A DNA stretch of 64,000 bases, taken from positions 1 to 64,000 of the forward strand of contig JAILDX010000039.1 of assembly GCA_024688685.1 (NCBI GenBank), given 5' to 3'. The translations under genes and the position numbers were made by a program. The DNA comes from Saccharofermentans sp. GTDB taxonomy: Bacteria; Bacillota; Clostridia; Saccharofermentanales; Saccharofermentanaceae. The notes beneath the pieces are model-generated. The model had not been told where the DNA came from. It worked only from the letters and a program-made list of their open reading frames with translations, and searched no databases. Each line of letters begins with the position of its first letter. The stretch's first letter is position 1. Below are positions 16,711 through 25,847 of the stretch, in pieces.

Positions 16711-16875
16711 TCAGTACGCATTCTCAACCATTATGTGGTCAATTTCATTCACATCTACATTGATATTATGATCTTGCAGGACTGTTCTAATTCTTTCCGG
16801 CAGATCATTTATATGCAGTGGTTTACTCGGAAAAGAAATCTTATAGTACCATAAGTGTAATCTTCTTATAAAACT
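16711..16875 (-). pseudogene. C-terminal gene remnant, unknown family
   Basis: An open frame of about 54 codons runs from just after an in-frame TAG to a TGA at 16711-16713. Its composition looks coding (for example LHINDLPERIRTVLQ), but it has no start codon or ribosome binding site. It probably is the 3' end of a gene cut off by rearrangement near the adjacent 387-bp element. The parent family is not recognised. Nothing else is visible in 16626-16906. Confidence 0.4.
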
Positions 16876-16906
16876 CTATCATAATCGGTGTGTCTATAAA
16901 TATATG

Positions 16907-17779
16907 CTATTCCCTCTCTCGCTTGCTGTCCCTTTCGTTATTCTTAATCCATTCTTCCCAATAAGGAACACATTGAGATTCAAAGAATCCTTCGATTATT
17001 GGAGCATCTATGATTTTGCATAAAACCCCTCCAGAACGAGTAAAAATAACACGATCCACAGGAATGCTTGTACAACTTTCAGGAAAAGCAAACTGTTTAT
17101 TTGAGTATGATGCTACTATGGGAACACTGTTCATACCTGTCGCAAATCCTGCTTTAAACATTCCCATATCCTGCTTAATCAAACCAAGATTCTCTAACCT
17201 AAGAAGACTATCGAAACTAAGATGTGTTTTATAATAATGTCCAGCACTAAAATCATGAATAATAGGATTGTAGCTTTCATCTTCTTTACAAGAAATGCAG
17301 ACTGAACAGGAGCAAACTTCGGTAAAAGCTTTCGCATCTTCTCCATCCATCTGTTCAAGAATAAATAACAATGATTTGGGAACCGTATTTGGATTATTGC
17401 ATTCTTCTGCCAATAACTTTCCCCATATTATCTGGGCTTGTTCTGTAGTCACTAAACGAGCCTTATCCATAAACTGGTTAAGCCAAGAAATATCTACATC
17501 ATCTGGCCGAGAAGAATCATTAAGATGCTCAACTGCTATGCTAAGAATATTCTTCTGGTTATAGTATTCTTTGGTAATCCTATTTATATTACTGAGAAGC
17601 ATATATTTCTCATCACTTGGCAGATTGCTTTTCTTGACATCTTCGATGAGAGAATTCTTTGCTATTACTTTAGGATTTTTGTTATATATCCAACCACATA
17701 ATTCAGAGATTCTCTCAATTAACGAACATCCAATCTGTCCTATTCCGGTTACATCAATAATATTTTTGTTTTCATCCAT
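16907..17779 (-). CDS. DUF2806-like protein
   Basis: The 290-aa product contains the segment SWLNQFMDKARLVTTEQAQIIWGKLLAEE followed by LLFILEQMDGEDAKAF, the pattern of DUF2806 proteins, which occur on islands and have no assigned function. It is soluble and has three clustered cysteines (CSCSVCISC) near residue 158. It begins two bases after the stop of a 48-aa gene and probably forms an operon with it and the membrane protein upstream. A defence or regulatory role is possible but unproven. Confidence 0.6.
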   Translation of the reverse strand: MDENKNIIDVTGIGQIGCSLIERISELCGWIYNKNPKVIAKNSLIEDVKKSNLPSDEKYMLLSNINRITKEYYNQKNILSIAVEHLNDSSRPDDVDISWLNQFMDKARLVTTEQAQIIWGKLLAEECNNPNTVPKSLLFILEQMDGEDAKAFTEVCSCSVCISCKEDESYNPIIHDFSAGHYYKTHLSFDSLLRLENLGLIKQDMGMFKAGFATGMNSVPIVASYSNKQFAFPESCTSIPVDRVIFTRSGGVLCKIIDAPIIEGFFESQCVPYWEEWIKNNERDSKRERE

Positions 17780-17781
17780 AA

Positions 17782-17928
17782 CTATACACTCCTAGCATAT
17801 GTTTTAAATGCAGCATATCTACCCGAAACATCTGTTATATTATCATTAAGCGTTCTAATCATATTTTCTTTAAGACTATTGCATCGCAACAAAAGGAATC
17901 TAATTTGTTTTGTTTTTTCAATATCCAT
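17782..17928 (-). CDS. 48-aa small protein between two operon genes
   Basis: An ATG with GGAG six bases upstream opens a 48-codon frame that overlaps the end of the upstream gene by 11 bases and stops two bases before the DUF2806-like start. It encodes a basic, helical peptide with one cysteine. The tight packing and ribosome binding site argue that it is real. No family is recognised. It may be a partner of the DUF2806-like protein. Confidence 0.5.
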   Translation of the reverse strand: MDIEKTKQIRFLLLRCNSLKENMIRTLNDNITDVSGRYAAFKTYARSV

Positions 17929-18742
17929 TTTTTACTCCATATTTACCCTTTTTCTTCACTAATCGTTTAATATTACCTACTATTTGTTCTTCTAGCACAT
18001 CTATTTCTTCTGTATTGCAATTTGATATTCTTTCTGAATACGAATCTATCACCACACTGATATTCGAGCAAACCATTCGTTTCTCTCTTTCACATAATAG
18101 AATATAGTTCTCTTCGAACTGCTTATTCATGTTATCCGATTCATAATCAATATTCCTACGAATATTTTTACATTCTGTTTCTGAGAGGATATCATTTATA
18201 AATAAAACATCAGCCTCTTTTGTCAATTCTTCAATAACCTTTTGTCGTACTGCATCTTCATCGTGCAATTCTCCATAAAAAACAACAAACAATTTGGATA
18301 TATATACAACAACACTCGTATAAACTATTATTCTCGAAATATCATTAACAATTTTTATTGCCATCTCATCGGGATCAATTTTAATTTCAAATTCATCAAA
18401 AGCTTTCCTTTTAAATATTGCTAAATAAACTACTCTTTTGCAAAAGCTTAATAACTCATCTTGATACAATTGCTTTTTTAACTCTGTACCGCAAAATACT
18501 ATTTCTTCTACTATATTGGTTATACGGGTTCTCGATTCTGTTATTATGCCAATATACTGATTTACAATATCATTGTACTCCGTATACATACTTTCAATAA
18601 GAGACAGCTCGAAAGATTTTTCTTTATCTTTAAGCTGTCTCGAGTCAGCTTTAGCATTATTAACCAATAATGATACAACTGCTATTATCGAAGGCAGCGA
18701 CGCAACCAACCCTTGTACAAATGCAGATATATAATCATTCAT
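17918..18742 (-). CDS. Membrane-anchored coiled-coil protein, unknown function
   Basis: Starting at 18742, where GGGGAAACG precedes the ATG, the product is 274 aa. One strong N-terminal membrane helix (about residues 7-25) is followed by a long helical, charged cytoplasmic region with a second hydrophobic stretch near residue 145. This resembles single-pass anchor proteins in phage-defence or stress modules, but no family is identified. It is the first gene of a three-gene cluster with the 48-aa and DUF2806-like proteins. Confidence 0.55.
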   Translation of the reverse strand: MNDYISAFVQGLVASLPSIIAVVSLLVNNAKADSRQLKDKEKSFELSLIESMYTEYNDIVNQYIGIITESRTRITNIVEEIVFCGTELKKQLYQDELLSFCKRVVYLAIFKRKAFDEFEIKIDPDEMAIKIVNDISRIIVYTSVVVYISKLFVVFYGELHDEDAVRQKVIEELTKEADVLFINDILSETECKNIRRNIDYESDNMNKQFEENYILLCEREKRMVCSNISVVIDSYSERISNCNTEEIDVLEEQIVGNIKRLVKKKGKYGVKNGY

Positions 18743-18993
18743 ATCGTTTCCCCAATTAGACAACAATTATTATCCCCTTAGGTATGAACTGTTGTCTGCT
18801 TTCTTATCATCATTCAATATGCTAATAATCATAGATCTTCAATCTTTACCAAAAGTTTTAGTATGCTTACTATTAATCCTTAAACAATTATACTCACAAG
18901 TATACATGTATTAAACAAGCTCGCTGATTCTTGCTATCTAATCTATCCTTCTATGATTCTGGCTATCAAATACTACTATCCTAAAAGAGCGCT

Positions 18994-19302
18994 TCAATAC
19001 AGTGCCCCATCAAAGCTCCTAAGAAGTTCTTTTTTTAGGTTCATGGTGGAAAAGTTGAATAAAGTCTCTTCTTCTGAAACACCGCTTTCAATCTCATGAC
19101 CTTCAATTACTTTATGAAGATACGCCCATGGATTATCTGCCTTTTCAAGAATATCCCCCTTAGTTTTGACAGCCAGGAAGTTGGTGAGAAAGACTTTCAT
19201 CGGGACTTGTCTATTCTTATACTTATCAATAGACGCTTTGATCTTGCCGTTCTTTTTTATAACGATTTTAGGAATCTCTTTGGTAACAAAAGATAGTTTC
19301 AT
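18994..19302 (-). CDS. Hypothetical 102-aa protein
   Basis: A 102-aa basic N-terminal, acidic C-terminal soluble protein with no recognised family. It is the last accessory gene before guaA. Its start (MKLSFVTKEIPK) follows CGAGG-like sequence about ten bases upstream. The gap 18743-18993 before it is AT-rich and shows no gene. Confidence 0.45.
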   Translation of the reverse strand: MKLSFVTKEIPKIVIKKNGKIKASIDKYKNRQVPMKVFLTNFLAVKTKGDILEKADNPWAYLHKVIEGHEIESGVSEEETLFNFSTMNLKKELLRSFDGALY

Positions 19303-19343
19303 GCCATTATACCCCGAGGACTAACGTTCAGATTTCAACATCA

Positions 19344-19394
19344 TTCCATAATTTCAAAAATAAATATGAACATTTTTATTATAAAATTATGGAA
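19344..19394. repeat. 11-bp inverted repeat near guaA 3' end
   Basis: TTCCATAATTT (19344-19354) and AAATTATGGAA (19384-19394) flank an AT-rich 29-bp centre. It lies between the last accessory gene and the guaA terminator and may be a regulatory or recombination site; GGGTCAA also repeats just beside it (near 19400 and 19411). Confidence 0.4.
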
Positions 19395-19424
19395 GATTTG
19401 GGTCAATACTGGGTCAAAAAGCAA

Positions 19425-19467
19425 ATAAAAATCCCCGAAAGGCTTTATCTAAAAGGCTTTCGGGGAT
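19425..19467 (-). terminator. guaA terminator
   Basis: ATCCCCGAAAG (19431-19441) pairs with CTTTCGGGGAT (19457-19467); on the minus strand the hairpin is followed by a T-rich run (ATTTTTATTT). It is placed 8 bp past the guaA stop. Confidence 0.85.
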
Positions 19468-19474
19468 CTTGTTA

Positions 19475-20455
19475 TCACTCGTACTCTACAGTTGCCGGCG
19501 GCTTCGGAGTATAATCAAACAGTACTCTGTTAATTCCCGGAACCTCCGTAATGATCCTGTTTACAAGATGATCGATAAGCTCATCTGAAAGATGCTCAAC
19601 TGTAACCTCCATAACATCGGTCGTGTTGATCGCACGGATGATGCAGGGCCAGTCAAATGTTCTCTTGCCGTTCTTGACACCTGTTGATTTGAAATCGGGT
19701 ACGACTGTGAAGTACTGCCATACCTTGCCCTCCAGGCCGTTCTTTGCGAACTCTTCGCGGAGAATAGCATCAGACTCTCTTACAGCCTCAAGACGGTCTC
19801 TTGTGATCGCACCGGGGCATCTTACGCCGAGTCCGGGGCCCGGGAAAGGCTGACGGAATACCATGTTGTCAGGAAGGCCTAATTCTTTGCCAACTACACG
19901 AACCTCATCCTTAAAGAGGATGCGCACAGGCTCGACGAGTTCAAACTTCATATCTTCAGGAAGACCACCTGCATTGTGGTGAGCCTTGATGCCGGCTTCA
20001 CTCTCAAGGATATCCGGCCAGATCGTGCCCTGTGCCAGGAACTCGATACCGTCAAGCTTACGTGCCTCTTCAGCGAATACTTCAATAAACTCGCCTCCGA
20101 TGATCTTTCTCTTCTGCTCAGGATCTGTTACTCCTGCGAGCTTGTCAAGGAATCTGTCTGTTGCGTCAACATAGATAAGATTCGCGTTAAGCTCTTTGCC
20201 GAAGACCTCAATAACCTGCTCAGGTTCACCTTTACGCAGAAGTCCATGGTTAACATGAACACAAACGAGCTGCTTACCTACCGCTTTGATAAGCATCGCT
20301 GCAACTACTGATGAATCAACACCGCCTGAAAGCGCAAGCAGGACCTTCTTATCGCCGATCTGGGCACGGAGTGCTTCAATCTGCTCATCGATGTAAGCTC
20401 TTGCAAGCTCGGGCGTAGTTATCCTGACCATTGAATCCGGACGTACGTCTGTCAT
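19475..20455 (-). CDS. guaA: GMP synthase ATP-pyrophosphatase subunit, without glutaminase domain
   Basis: The 326-aa product holds the PP-loop SGGVDSS (43-49), the ATP-pyrophosphatase domain, and the C-terminal dimerisation domain ending KPPATVEYE. It converts XMP to GMP. The usual bacterial enzyme is about 510 aa with an N-terminal class I glutamine amidotransferase domain; that domain is missing here and no separate copy lies in the window. The start is secure (GGGAGGA upstream). It resembles archaeal split GMP synthase subunit B in layout. It may use ammonia or a glutaminase subunit encoded elsewhere. The AT-rich accessory region begins just past its terminator. Confidence 0.88.
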   Translation of the reverse strand: MTDVRPDSMVRITTPELARAYIDEQIEALRAQIGDKKVLLALSGGVDSSVVAAMLIKAVGKQLVCVHVNHGLLRKGEPEQVIEVFGKELNANLIYVDATDRFLDKLAGVTDPEQKRKIIGGEFIEVFAEEARKLDGIEFLAQGTIWPDILESEAGIKAHHNAGGLPEDMKFELVEPVRILFKDEVRVVGKELGLPDNMVFRQPFPGPGLGVRCPGAITRDRLEAVRESDAILREEFAKNGLEGKVWQYFTVVPDFKSTGVKNGKRTFDWPCIIRAINTTDVMEVTVEHLSDELIDHLVNRIITEVPGINRVLFDYTPKPPATVEYE

Positions 20456-20474
20456 GTGATTTTCCTCCCGTATC

Positions 20475-22901
20475 TTAAGTAGATGATTTACGTGAGAATA
20501 TTATAACATAACCGGCCAGCATAACGATGCCTGCGATGCTCACTATCAGGCCCTTTTTTAGCTCGGGATATGAATATGTGATCTCCGTCGTTCCGTTGTT
20601 AACGACAAGCAGATTCTCGCTTGTGCGGAGAACGTTGTCAGACTTGAACATCTGAGCACTTGCTATGGAGGTATTCACATTATCGGCATCGGTTTTTATC
20701 ACCATTCCTCCGTCTTCTGCCGTAACTTCAAGAGGCACCATGGTTCTCTCCGGAAGGTCAGTCCTGTCTATTCTGAAAAGTCCCGAAACAAGACCATACA
20801 GTACCTTGTCATCTGTATCAGTTGCGGCATAGACCACATTGATACCGAGGAAAAGGATATCGGGTGAATCGTTGTTATAGCCAAGGAACGCAAGTCTCTT
20901 ATCACCGGCGTTGAAGTAGCCTGTTGCGTTATTTACTCCGGTGATGTATTTCGTTCCGAACTCAGAGTTCTCAGCGCTGAAATCGCCGGCATTGTATTTG
21001 ACACCCTTATAAAACAGTGTGGGATATCTGTTCGTAAACCTGATCGTAGATGCAGTAACACCAAGGAAATTCTCCTCGTTTGATATGGGGTCAGTCGGCA
21101 TATGTGCCGCATCTATGATAACCCTGGTTCCCGCGTTGCTGACTTCCTTCAAGAGAGTCTCTGCGGCCTGCTTGTTGTGGTACTCAAATCCCGTCAGGAA
21201 TATGGTCTCAAAGCTCTTCAGATATTCGCTGCCGTAGTCGTCGATGAAACTGCTCTTGCCTGCCGTGAAAGCAGGATATGCGGTTGTCATTGCCGCGCTG
21301 TAGATACCTACGGAAAGGCCCTTATATGTTGTTACAGTACCGAACCTTCCTGTGTCAGGCAAATCCCTCAGCTTGAAGAATAATCCGGTATCACTCTCGC
21401 CCACAAACTCGTATCCGCTGCGGTCTGCAGCCACAACAAGGTTTTTGCGTTCCCATGTGGGAACGAGTTCGGCGCGGACCAGTACTGCGTCGTCCCCCAT
21501 TTCGACACATCTGTCAAACATATAATCATAACGCTGTCTCTCGAGTGACTCGTTCATCAGCATGATATTGTCGGATGTCAGCGCACCCTGCCATGCCCAG
21601 CCGTATGTGTATTCCTTCCCTGCAGCCGGAACAGCATATGAAGGATATGGTCCGTAGGCCGACATATCCATTACTGTGCTCCTGACCTCTGTGATGGAGT
21701 TGAGGCGGTCAAGATCGCTTATGGTGATATCATATGTTCCCGCAAAGTTGAGATATATGCACAGGAACGGCAGTGTATCCAGTATCAGTATCCCGGTAAA
21801 GATCGCTTCATAACGTTTCTTTATCGAATCCCATCCCATGAATGCCAGCAGGAAGAAACCGTATGCGCAGGGTGTAAATCTCTCTGCCCAGAACAGGCCG
21901 CTGAACGGAAGTCTGGACACGATCTCATATGCGGATGGCGTTGTCAGAATGAGAACAAAAAGCAGGAAGATGTATCCCGTCTTGTTCTTCTGTGTCGATG
22001 CAATAAGCGCAAATACCGCAAGTATCAGGAAAGCCAGACCAAAGTAAAAATATGCTGAATGAGTAGCAAATCGCTCGGTGGGATCAAGCGATTTGATCAG
22101 CGGCGTTACAAGAACTTCCGCAACGCCTGATCCTGAATCGGATGAAGACAGCATGCCTCCTGTGAGAGCGGGAACGAACCACAGTCCTCCGAGCATTATT
22201 CCTGCCACCATGAGGAAGAGTGCTTTAATGCGTCTTACGATATCGTCACGCGTAAATATCAGTTCAAAAAGGAAATACAGGAATGCGGATACACCTATGA
22301 TCGCTGTAACCATAAGATGGCTCAAAGTGGATAACAGCATTACAATGACAAGGCCTGCACCTGCTGCCTTGCTGCGGCGGTATACGAACATCCAGAGGAA
22401 CAATATCACATATGGTGTGAGCATAGTGGTTACCATCTGGGGAACATTACCGAAGGCGAAAACGATGTGCACATTCTCTGCCAGCATAAACCACAGGATA
22501 CCGATCAAAGTACCCCTGACCTTCCTGCCAGATTTGATGCCCATGATGATCCATGGAATACCGCCTGCAAAATAGAGGATCGTGACGAACATATGATACG
22601 CCCTGATCATGCTTCCGCCTGCCAGAAGGTACGCAAAAGCATAGAGATAATATGATGCCGGACCCCAGTATCTGAACGTCTCCATACCGTTATACCAGTT
22701 CAGATCAAACAGCGGATACAGCTCGCCTCTGCAAAGGCTCTTGTACATCAGTTCTGCCTTGTAGACATGCCCCCAGACATCATAACCTGAAGGGGTAATA
22801 TTCATTACTTCGAGGAAAACAAAAACCAGAACGGCGCAAATAACCAGGCTTCCAAAGGAAACCGCTGAAGATATCCATGTTCTCCTGCTTTTATCTGCCA
22901 T
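20475..22901 (-). CDS. PTPS-related large membrane protein of the XrtG cluster
   Basis: The 808-aa product has about twelve membrane helices in the first ~400 residues and a final helix at the C terminus, with an extracytoplasmic domain between. This fits the 6-pyruvoyl-tetrahydropterin synthase-related membrane family (PF10131-like), which accompanies exosortase XrtG. The fold resembles polytopic glycosyltransferases. It is the last gene of the cluster, 20 bp before guaA, so guaA may be co-transcribed. Its role in the surface-sorting pathway is not known. Confidence 0.7.
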   Translation of the reverse strand: MADKSRRTWISSAVSFGSLVICAVLVFVFLEVMNITPSGYDVWGHVYKAELMYKSLCRGELYPLFDLNWYNGMETFRYWGPASYYLYAFAYLLAGGSMIRAYHMFVTILYFAGGIPWIIMGIKSGRKVRGTLIGILWFMLAENVHIVFAFGNVPQMVTTMLTPYVILFLWMFVYRRSKAAGAGLVIVMLLSTLSHLMVTAIIGVSAFLYFLFELIFTRDDIVRRIKALFLMVAGIMLGGLWFVPALTGGMLSSSDSGSGVAEVLVTPLIKSLDPTERFATHSAYFYFGLAFLILAVFALIASTQKNKTGYIFLLFVLILTTPSAYEIVSRLPFSGLFWAERFTPCAYGFFLLAFMGWDSIKKRYEAIFTGILILDTLPFLCIYLNFAGTYDITISDLDRLNSITEVRSTVMDMSAYGPYPSYAVPAAGKEYTYGWAWQGALTSDNIMLMNESLERQRYDYMFDRCVEMGDDAVLVRAELVPTWERKNLVVAADRSGYEFVGESDTGLFFKLRDLPDTGRFGTVTTYKGLSVGIYSAAMTTAYPAFTAGKSSFIDDYGSEYLKSFETIFLTGFEYHNKQAAETLLKEVSNAGTRVIIDAAHMPTDPISNEENFLGVTASTIRFTNRYPTLFYKGVKYNAGDFSAENSEFGTKYITGVNNATGYFNAGDKRLAFLGYNNDSPDILFLGINVVYAATDTDDKVLYGLVSGLFRIDRTDLPERTMVPLEVTAEDGGMVIKTDADNVNTSIASAQMFKSDNVLRTSENLLVVNNGTTEITYSYPELKKGLIVSIAGIVMLAGYVIIFSRKSST

Positions 22902-22904
22902 TTA

Positions 22905-23348
22905 TCACTTACCGTCGTTCTTTATATTTTCCAGGATAATATCCGTAAATGTGTTGAGCATCTGATCCTCGCTGAGCTCTATATCGTCCAGCAGATTGAT
23001 TACATATGTCCTTGAAGGTGTCTCGCTCATCTCCATCATGATGAGTATCCAGCCAAGGCTGTTGAGGATACCTGACACTTCATCCTTAAAGAATTCGGCC
23101 ACGTTCTCAAGTGTGGGATTGACCACATCAAAAGGTTTTATATCGTTGATCGTCTTCTCGGTAAACCTGTCGAAATACCCGTCGATCCTGCTCTCAAGCT
23201 CGCTGAATGATATGAATCCGCCCCTTGCCTTTACCATGTAGAGAACGATCTCCCAGGAATGGGGATGGAGCTCTCCCTTCTGGCCATCATGGTAGATATA
23301 GTGTCTCGCGTTCAGATAGAACTTGAACTTATACTGTCTGTACCTCAT
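22905..23348 (-). CDS. 6-pyruvoyl tetrahydropterin synthase-like protein A (XrtG cluster)
   Basis: The 147-aa product has the PTPS/QueD pattern: an early FYLNARHYI segment and the metal-binding HPHSWEI, with a conserved acidic strand near residue 75. Clusters with XrtG carry such proteins; they are not thought to make pterins there, and the substrate is unknown. Three bases separate its stop from the next start. A second PTPS-like gene stands at the head of the cluster. Confidence 0.7.
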   Translation of the reverse strand: MRYRQYKFKFYLNARHYIYHDGQKGELHPHSWEIVLYMVKARGGFISFSELESRIDGYFDRFTEKTINDIKPFDVVNPTLENVAEFFKDEVSGILNSLGWILIMMEMSETPSRTYVINLLDDIELSEDQMLNTFTDIILENIKNDGK

Positions 23349-24457
23349 GATCTGTGCTCCTTAGTGTATGAATAGATCTTCTCAAAGTCCTCGAGAACGC
23401 TGTCCTCACCGCTTCCTAGCAGATATGACTTCATATCGAATCCCTTAAACATCTTCTTTACTCTGTTCCTTGCTTCCAGTATCTCCCTGAAACGCTCCAT
23501 GCGAATGTTTGTCTCTGCCTCATTCGTCTTGTAAATGACGATTGCAAAAAGACCTTTCCTGAGCTCGCACAGGAACTCCTTCGTCCTCAGTTCTTTCCGT
23601 ATCTCATGGACATAATCGAAGATCTCATCGACAGAGTAATACCTCTCCATCATCTCGAAATCGATCATTATGATCCTGACGGGCTTTACTTCGGGATCGT
23701 TGGACTTGGACAGAAGATTGCGCAGGACCGTAATGTCGTAGATCCTGTCGACCTGACGGTATCTTTTCTCGAAATCCTCGTCGTTCATGTTATTGCCGGC
23801 CTGCTCTTCATTGTTCTCCATGTACTCTTCAATATTCCTGTTGCGTTCCTCGAGATCGCTCTCAGTAATGTCGAGTCTCTTCTCGGCAACATTGAGCTGG
23901 ATAACGAGCGAGATGAGCACGATAAACAGCACGAAACATACAAGGATAACGGCAAGCATGATGTAATAGTTGTGAAGCATTATGCCGGCTGAATCAAGTA
24001 TCCCGGACGTCTCCGTGACGAGCGAAAGCGAATACTCCGTTCCCTTCACGCTCCACGAACGGGTTACGATCTGGACATCGTTGAATCTGACCGAATTCCA
24101 GTATTTGTTGGGGTCCCTGTAGTCACCGAGTTTTGAAGTGGAGTCTGTGTTTTTCGCGAAAAGGATCTCGTCACCGTTCTCATACACGAGGAACTCACTT
24201 CCCGACACCTCTATGGTACCCTCAAGGAAGTCCCCGATCTCCTCACTGCTCATGCCGGCATCCTGCTTCTTCTTCACTTCGGAAGAGATGATATCGACAA
24301 TCTTAAGGCTCCTGTCATTATAGAGGCCAATTACCTTTGAAGAGTTGCTGGTGAGCTCATTGGAGACATATAACAGAACAAACACCATTACCAGCACAAC
24401 GCCGATAAAAATGGCAAGCATTCTCAATGCCTGGCTTGCAGTTTTCTTACGTCTCAT
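23345..24457 (-). CDS. Membrane sensor with degenerate GGDEF-like domain (XrtG cluster)
   Basis: The 370-aa product has membrane helices near residues 12-32 and 165-190, an extracytoplasmic sensor region between them, a coiled coil (about 195-225) and a C-terminal domain with a cyclase-like fold but no GGDEF motif (PVRIIMIDFEMMERYY). It overlaps the glycosyltransferase gene by 11 bases and the next gene by four. It is likely a structural or regulatory part of the sorting cluster rather than an active cyclase. Confidence 0.6.
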   Translation of the reverse strand: MRRKKTASQALRMLAIFIGVVLVMVFVLLYVSNELTSNSSKVIGLYNDRSLKIVDIISSEVKKKQDAGMSSEEIGDFLEGTIEVSGSEFLVYENGDEILFAKNTDSTSKLGDYRDPNKYWNSVRFNDVQIVTRSWSVKGTEYSLSLVTETSGILDSAGIMLHNYYIMLAVILVCFVLFIVLISLVIQLNVAEKRLDITESDLEERNRNIEEYMENNEEQAGNNMNDEDFEKRYRQVDRIYDITVLRNLLSKSNDPEVKPVRIIMIDFEMMERYYSVDEIFDYVHEIRKELRTKEFLCELRKGLFAIVIYKTNEAETNIRMERFREILEARNRVKKMFKGFDMKSYLLGSGEDSVLEDFEKIYSYTKEHRS

Positions 24458-25847
24458 TACTGTTAACCTCCTTGCGGATGCGGGATACTATTCTCGTAAT
24501 AAAGGACATGTCCTTCTCAACTGTCTTGATGAAATCGCTTCGCTCCTGATCGAAGTTACGTGCGCTCCATGAGCGCTCTTTCATATATGTGGAATTGATG
24601 ATGCCCGCAAACCTGAACCAGAATGTGATGAAGTTAAATATCGGGAGCAGGAATATAAGATACCATTTGCGGGCGTAGTAACGTCTCAGCTCATCGAAAT
24701 CCGTAAGGAAGAGGATGATGCACAGGTACAGCAGGAAATTGGCCAGACTGTACAGCAGGAACAAGATGATGACTGAGACAACTATCAGCTTGAGCGGATA
24801 ATTGATCATCGCCAGAGCCAGGAGCGCGAAGTACCAGATCATTCTCGGGAATGCAAAAGTGTGATCAAAAACAATAAGCCTGATAACGAAGTCTTTTATG
24901 TACCTCAGACCCAGCCGCATATCATTTCTCTTACGGAACATATGGAGAACTTCCAGTTCTCCGATCTGCCAGCGCTGGCGCTGAACGTACAGCTTATCCG
25001 CACCCTCGATGGGATCAACAAAGAATATCGCATCGCTGCAGAGAGCCACCTTGCCGTCCATGATATCCCTTATCTGGAACGTAACATGAGTGTCCTCGCA
25101 AAGCGTGTCAAAGTTATAAAGTCTCGTCTTCATGATCGCTGATTTGCGGAATCCGGAAAAAGCGCCTGACAGCGTAAAGATGCTGTTGAGCTCAGACTGG
25201 AAGTTACGTCCTGACAGGAATGCCTGGCAGTACTCGCCGAACTCCATCTTCCGGAAGACCCTGAGGAAGAAGCTTTTTGTCTTGTCGATCAGGTGAATGT
25301 TTGTCAGTACCGTTCCCGTAACACACTGAACCTCAGGATGCTTGTCCAGGTAATTGACGGTATTGCGTATCGCAGACTTCTCAAGTACGCCGTCACTGTC
25401 TATATGGATTATGTACTCACCTTCGCTGTTGAAGATGGCGAGATTGAGCGCCTTGGATTTACCCTGATCGGAATTGACCCAGTTGATGTGAAGTTCCGGG
25501 AACTCATTCTGACATTCGGTATATATCCTGAAGCTCTCATCCTGCGTCATGTTGTTTGCTAGGATGACGTTCATCTTATCCTTGGGATAATCTGAAAGAT
25601 AAATAGATTCAATGCATGCTCTGAGTGTATCCTGAGAATTGTAGACAGGGATCAGTATCGCAACCTCAGGCTCTCTCTCCGTGCCTTTCAGTTTCTTCTT
25701 GTATTCGATCCTTCTCTTAAGCAGCAGGAAGAAGTTGAAGATCGTAGGAACGATCTCCATCATCACGGGGATGATGACCCATGCTGCCCAGAATATTATC
25801 TCGCTCCGGAAGAAATCACTCAGCGTAGTCATGCCTGAATCCTCCAA
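24447..25847 (-). CDS. XrtG-associated family 2 glycosyltransferase
   Basis: The 466-aa membrane glycosyltransferase has an N-terminal helix, a GT-A domain with EVAILIPVYNSQDTL (near 58-72), DSDG (DXD-like, near 150), and QRQRW near 290, then three C-terminal helices. It resembles the processive GT2 proteins that co-occur with XrtG (TIGR03111 type). It probably builds or attaches a glycan on the sorted surface protein. It lies between the exosortase and the GGDEF-like protein genes. Confidence 0.82.
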   Translation of the reverse strand: MEDSGMTTLSDFFRSEIIFWAAWVIIPVMMEIVPTIFNFFLLLKRRIEYKKKLKGTEREPEVAILIPVYNSQDTLRACIESIYLSDYPKDKMNVILANNMTQDESFRIYTECQNEFPELHINWVNSDQGKSKALNLAIFNSEGEYIIHIDSDGVLEKSAIRNTVNYLDKHPEVQCVTGTVLTNIHLIDKTKSFFLRVFRKMEFGEYCQAFLSGRNFQSELNSIFTLSGAFSGFRKSAIMKTRLYNFDTLCEDTHVTFQIRDIMDGKVALCSDAIFFVDPIEGADKLYVQRQRWQIGELEVLHMFRKRNDMRLGLRYIKDFVIRLIVFDHTFAFPRMIWYFALLALAMINYPLKLIVVSVIILFLLYSLANFLLYLCIILFLTDFDELRRYYARKWYLIFLLPIFNFITFWFRFAGIINSTYMKERSWSARNFDQERSDFIKTVEKDMSFITRIVSRIRKEVNSNET

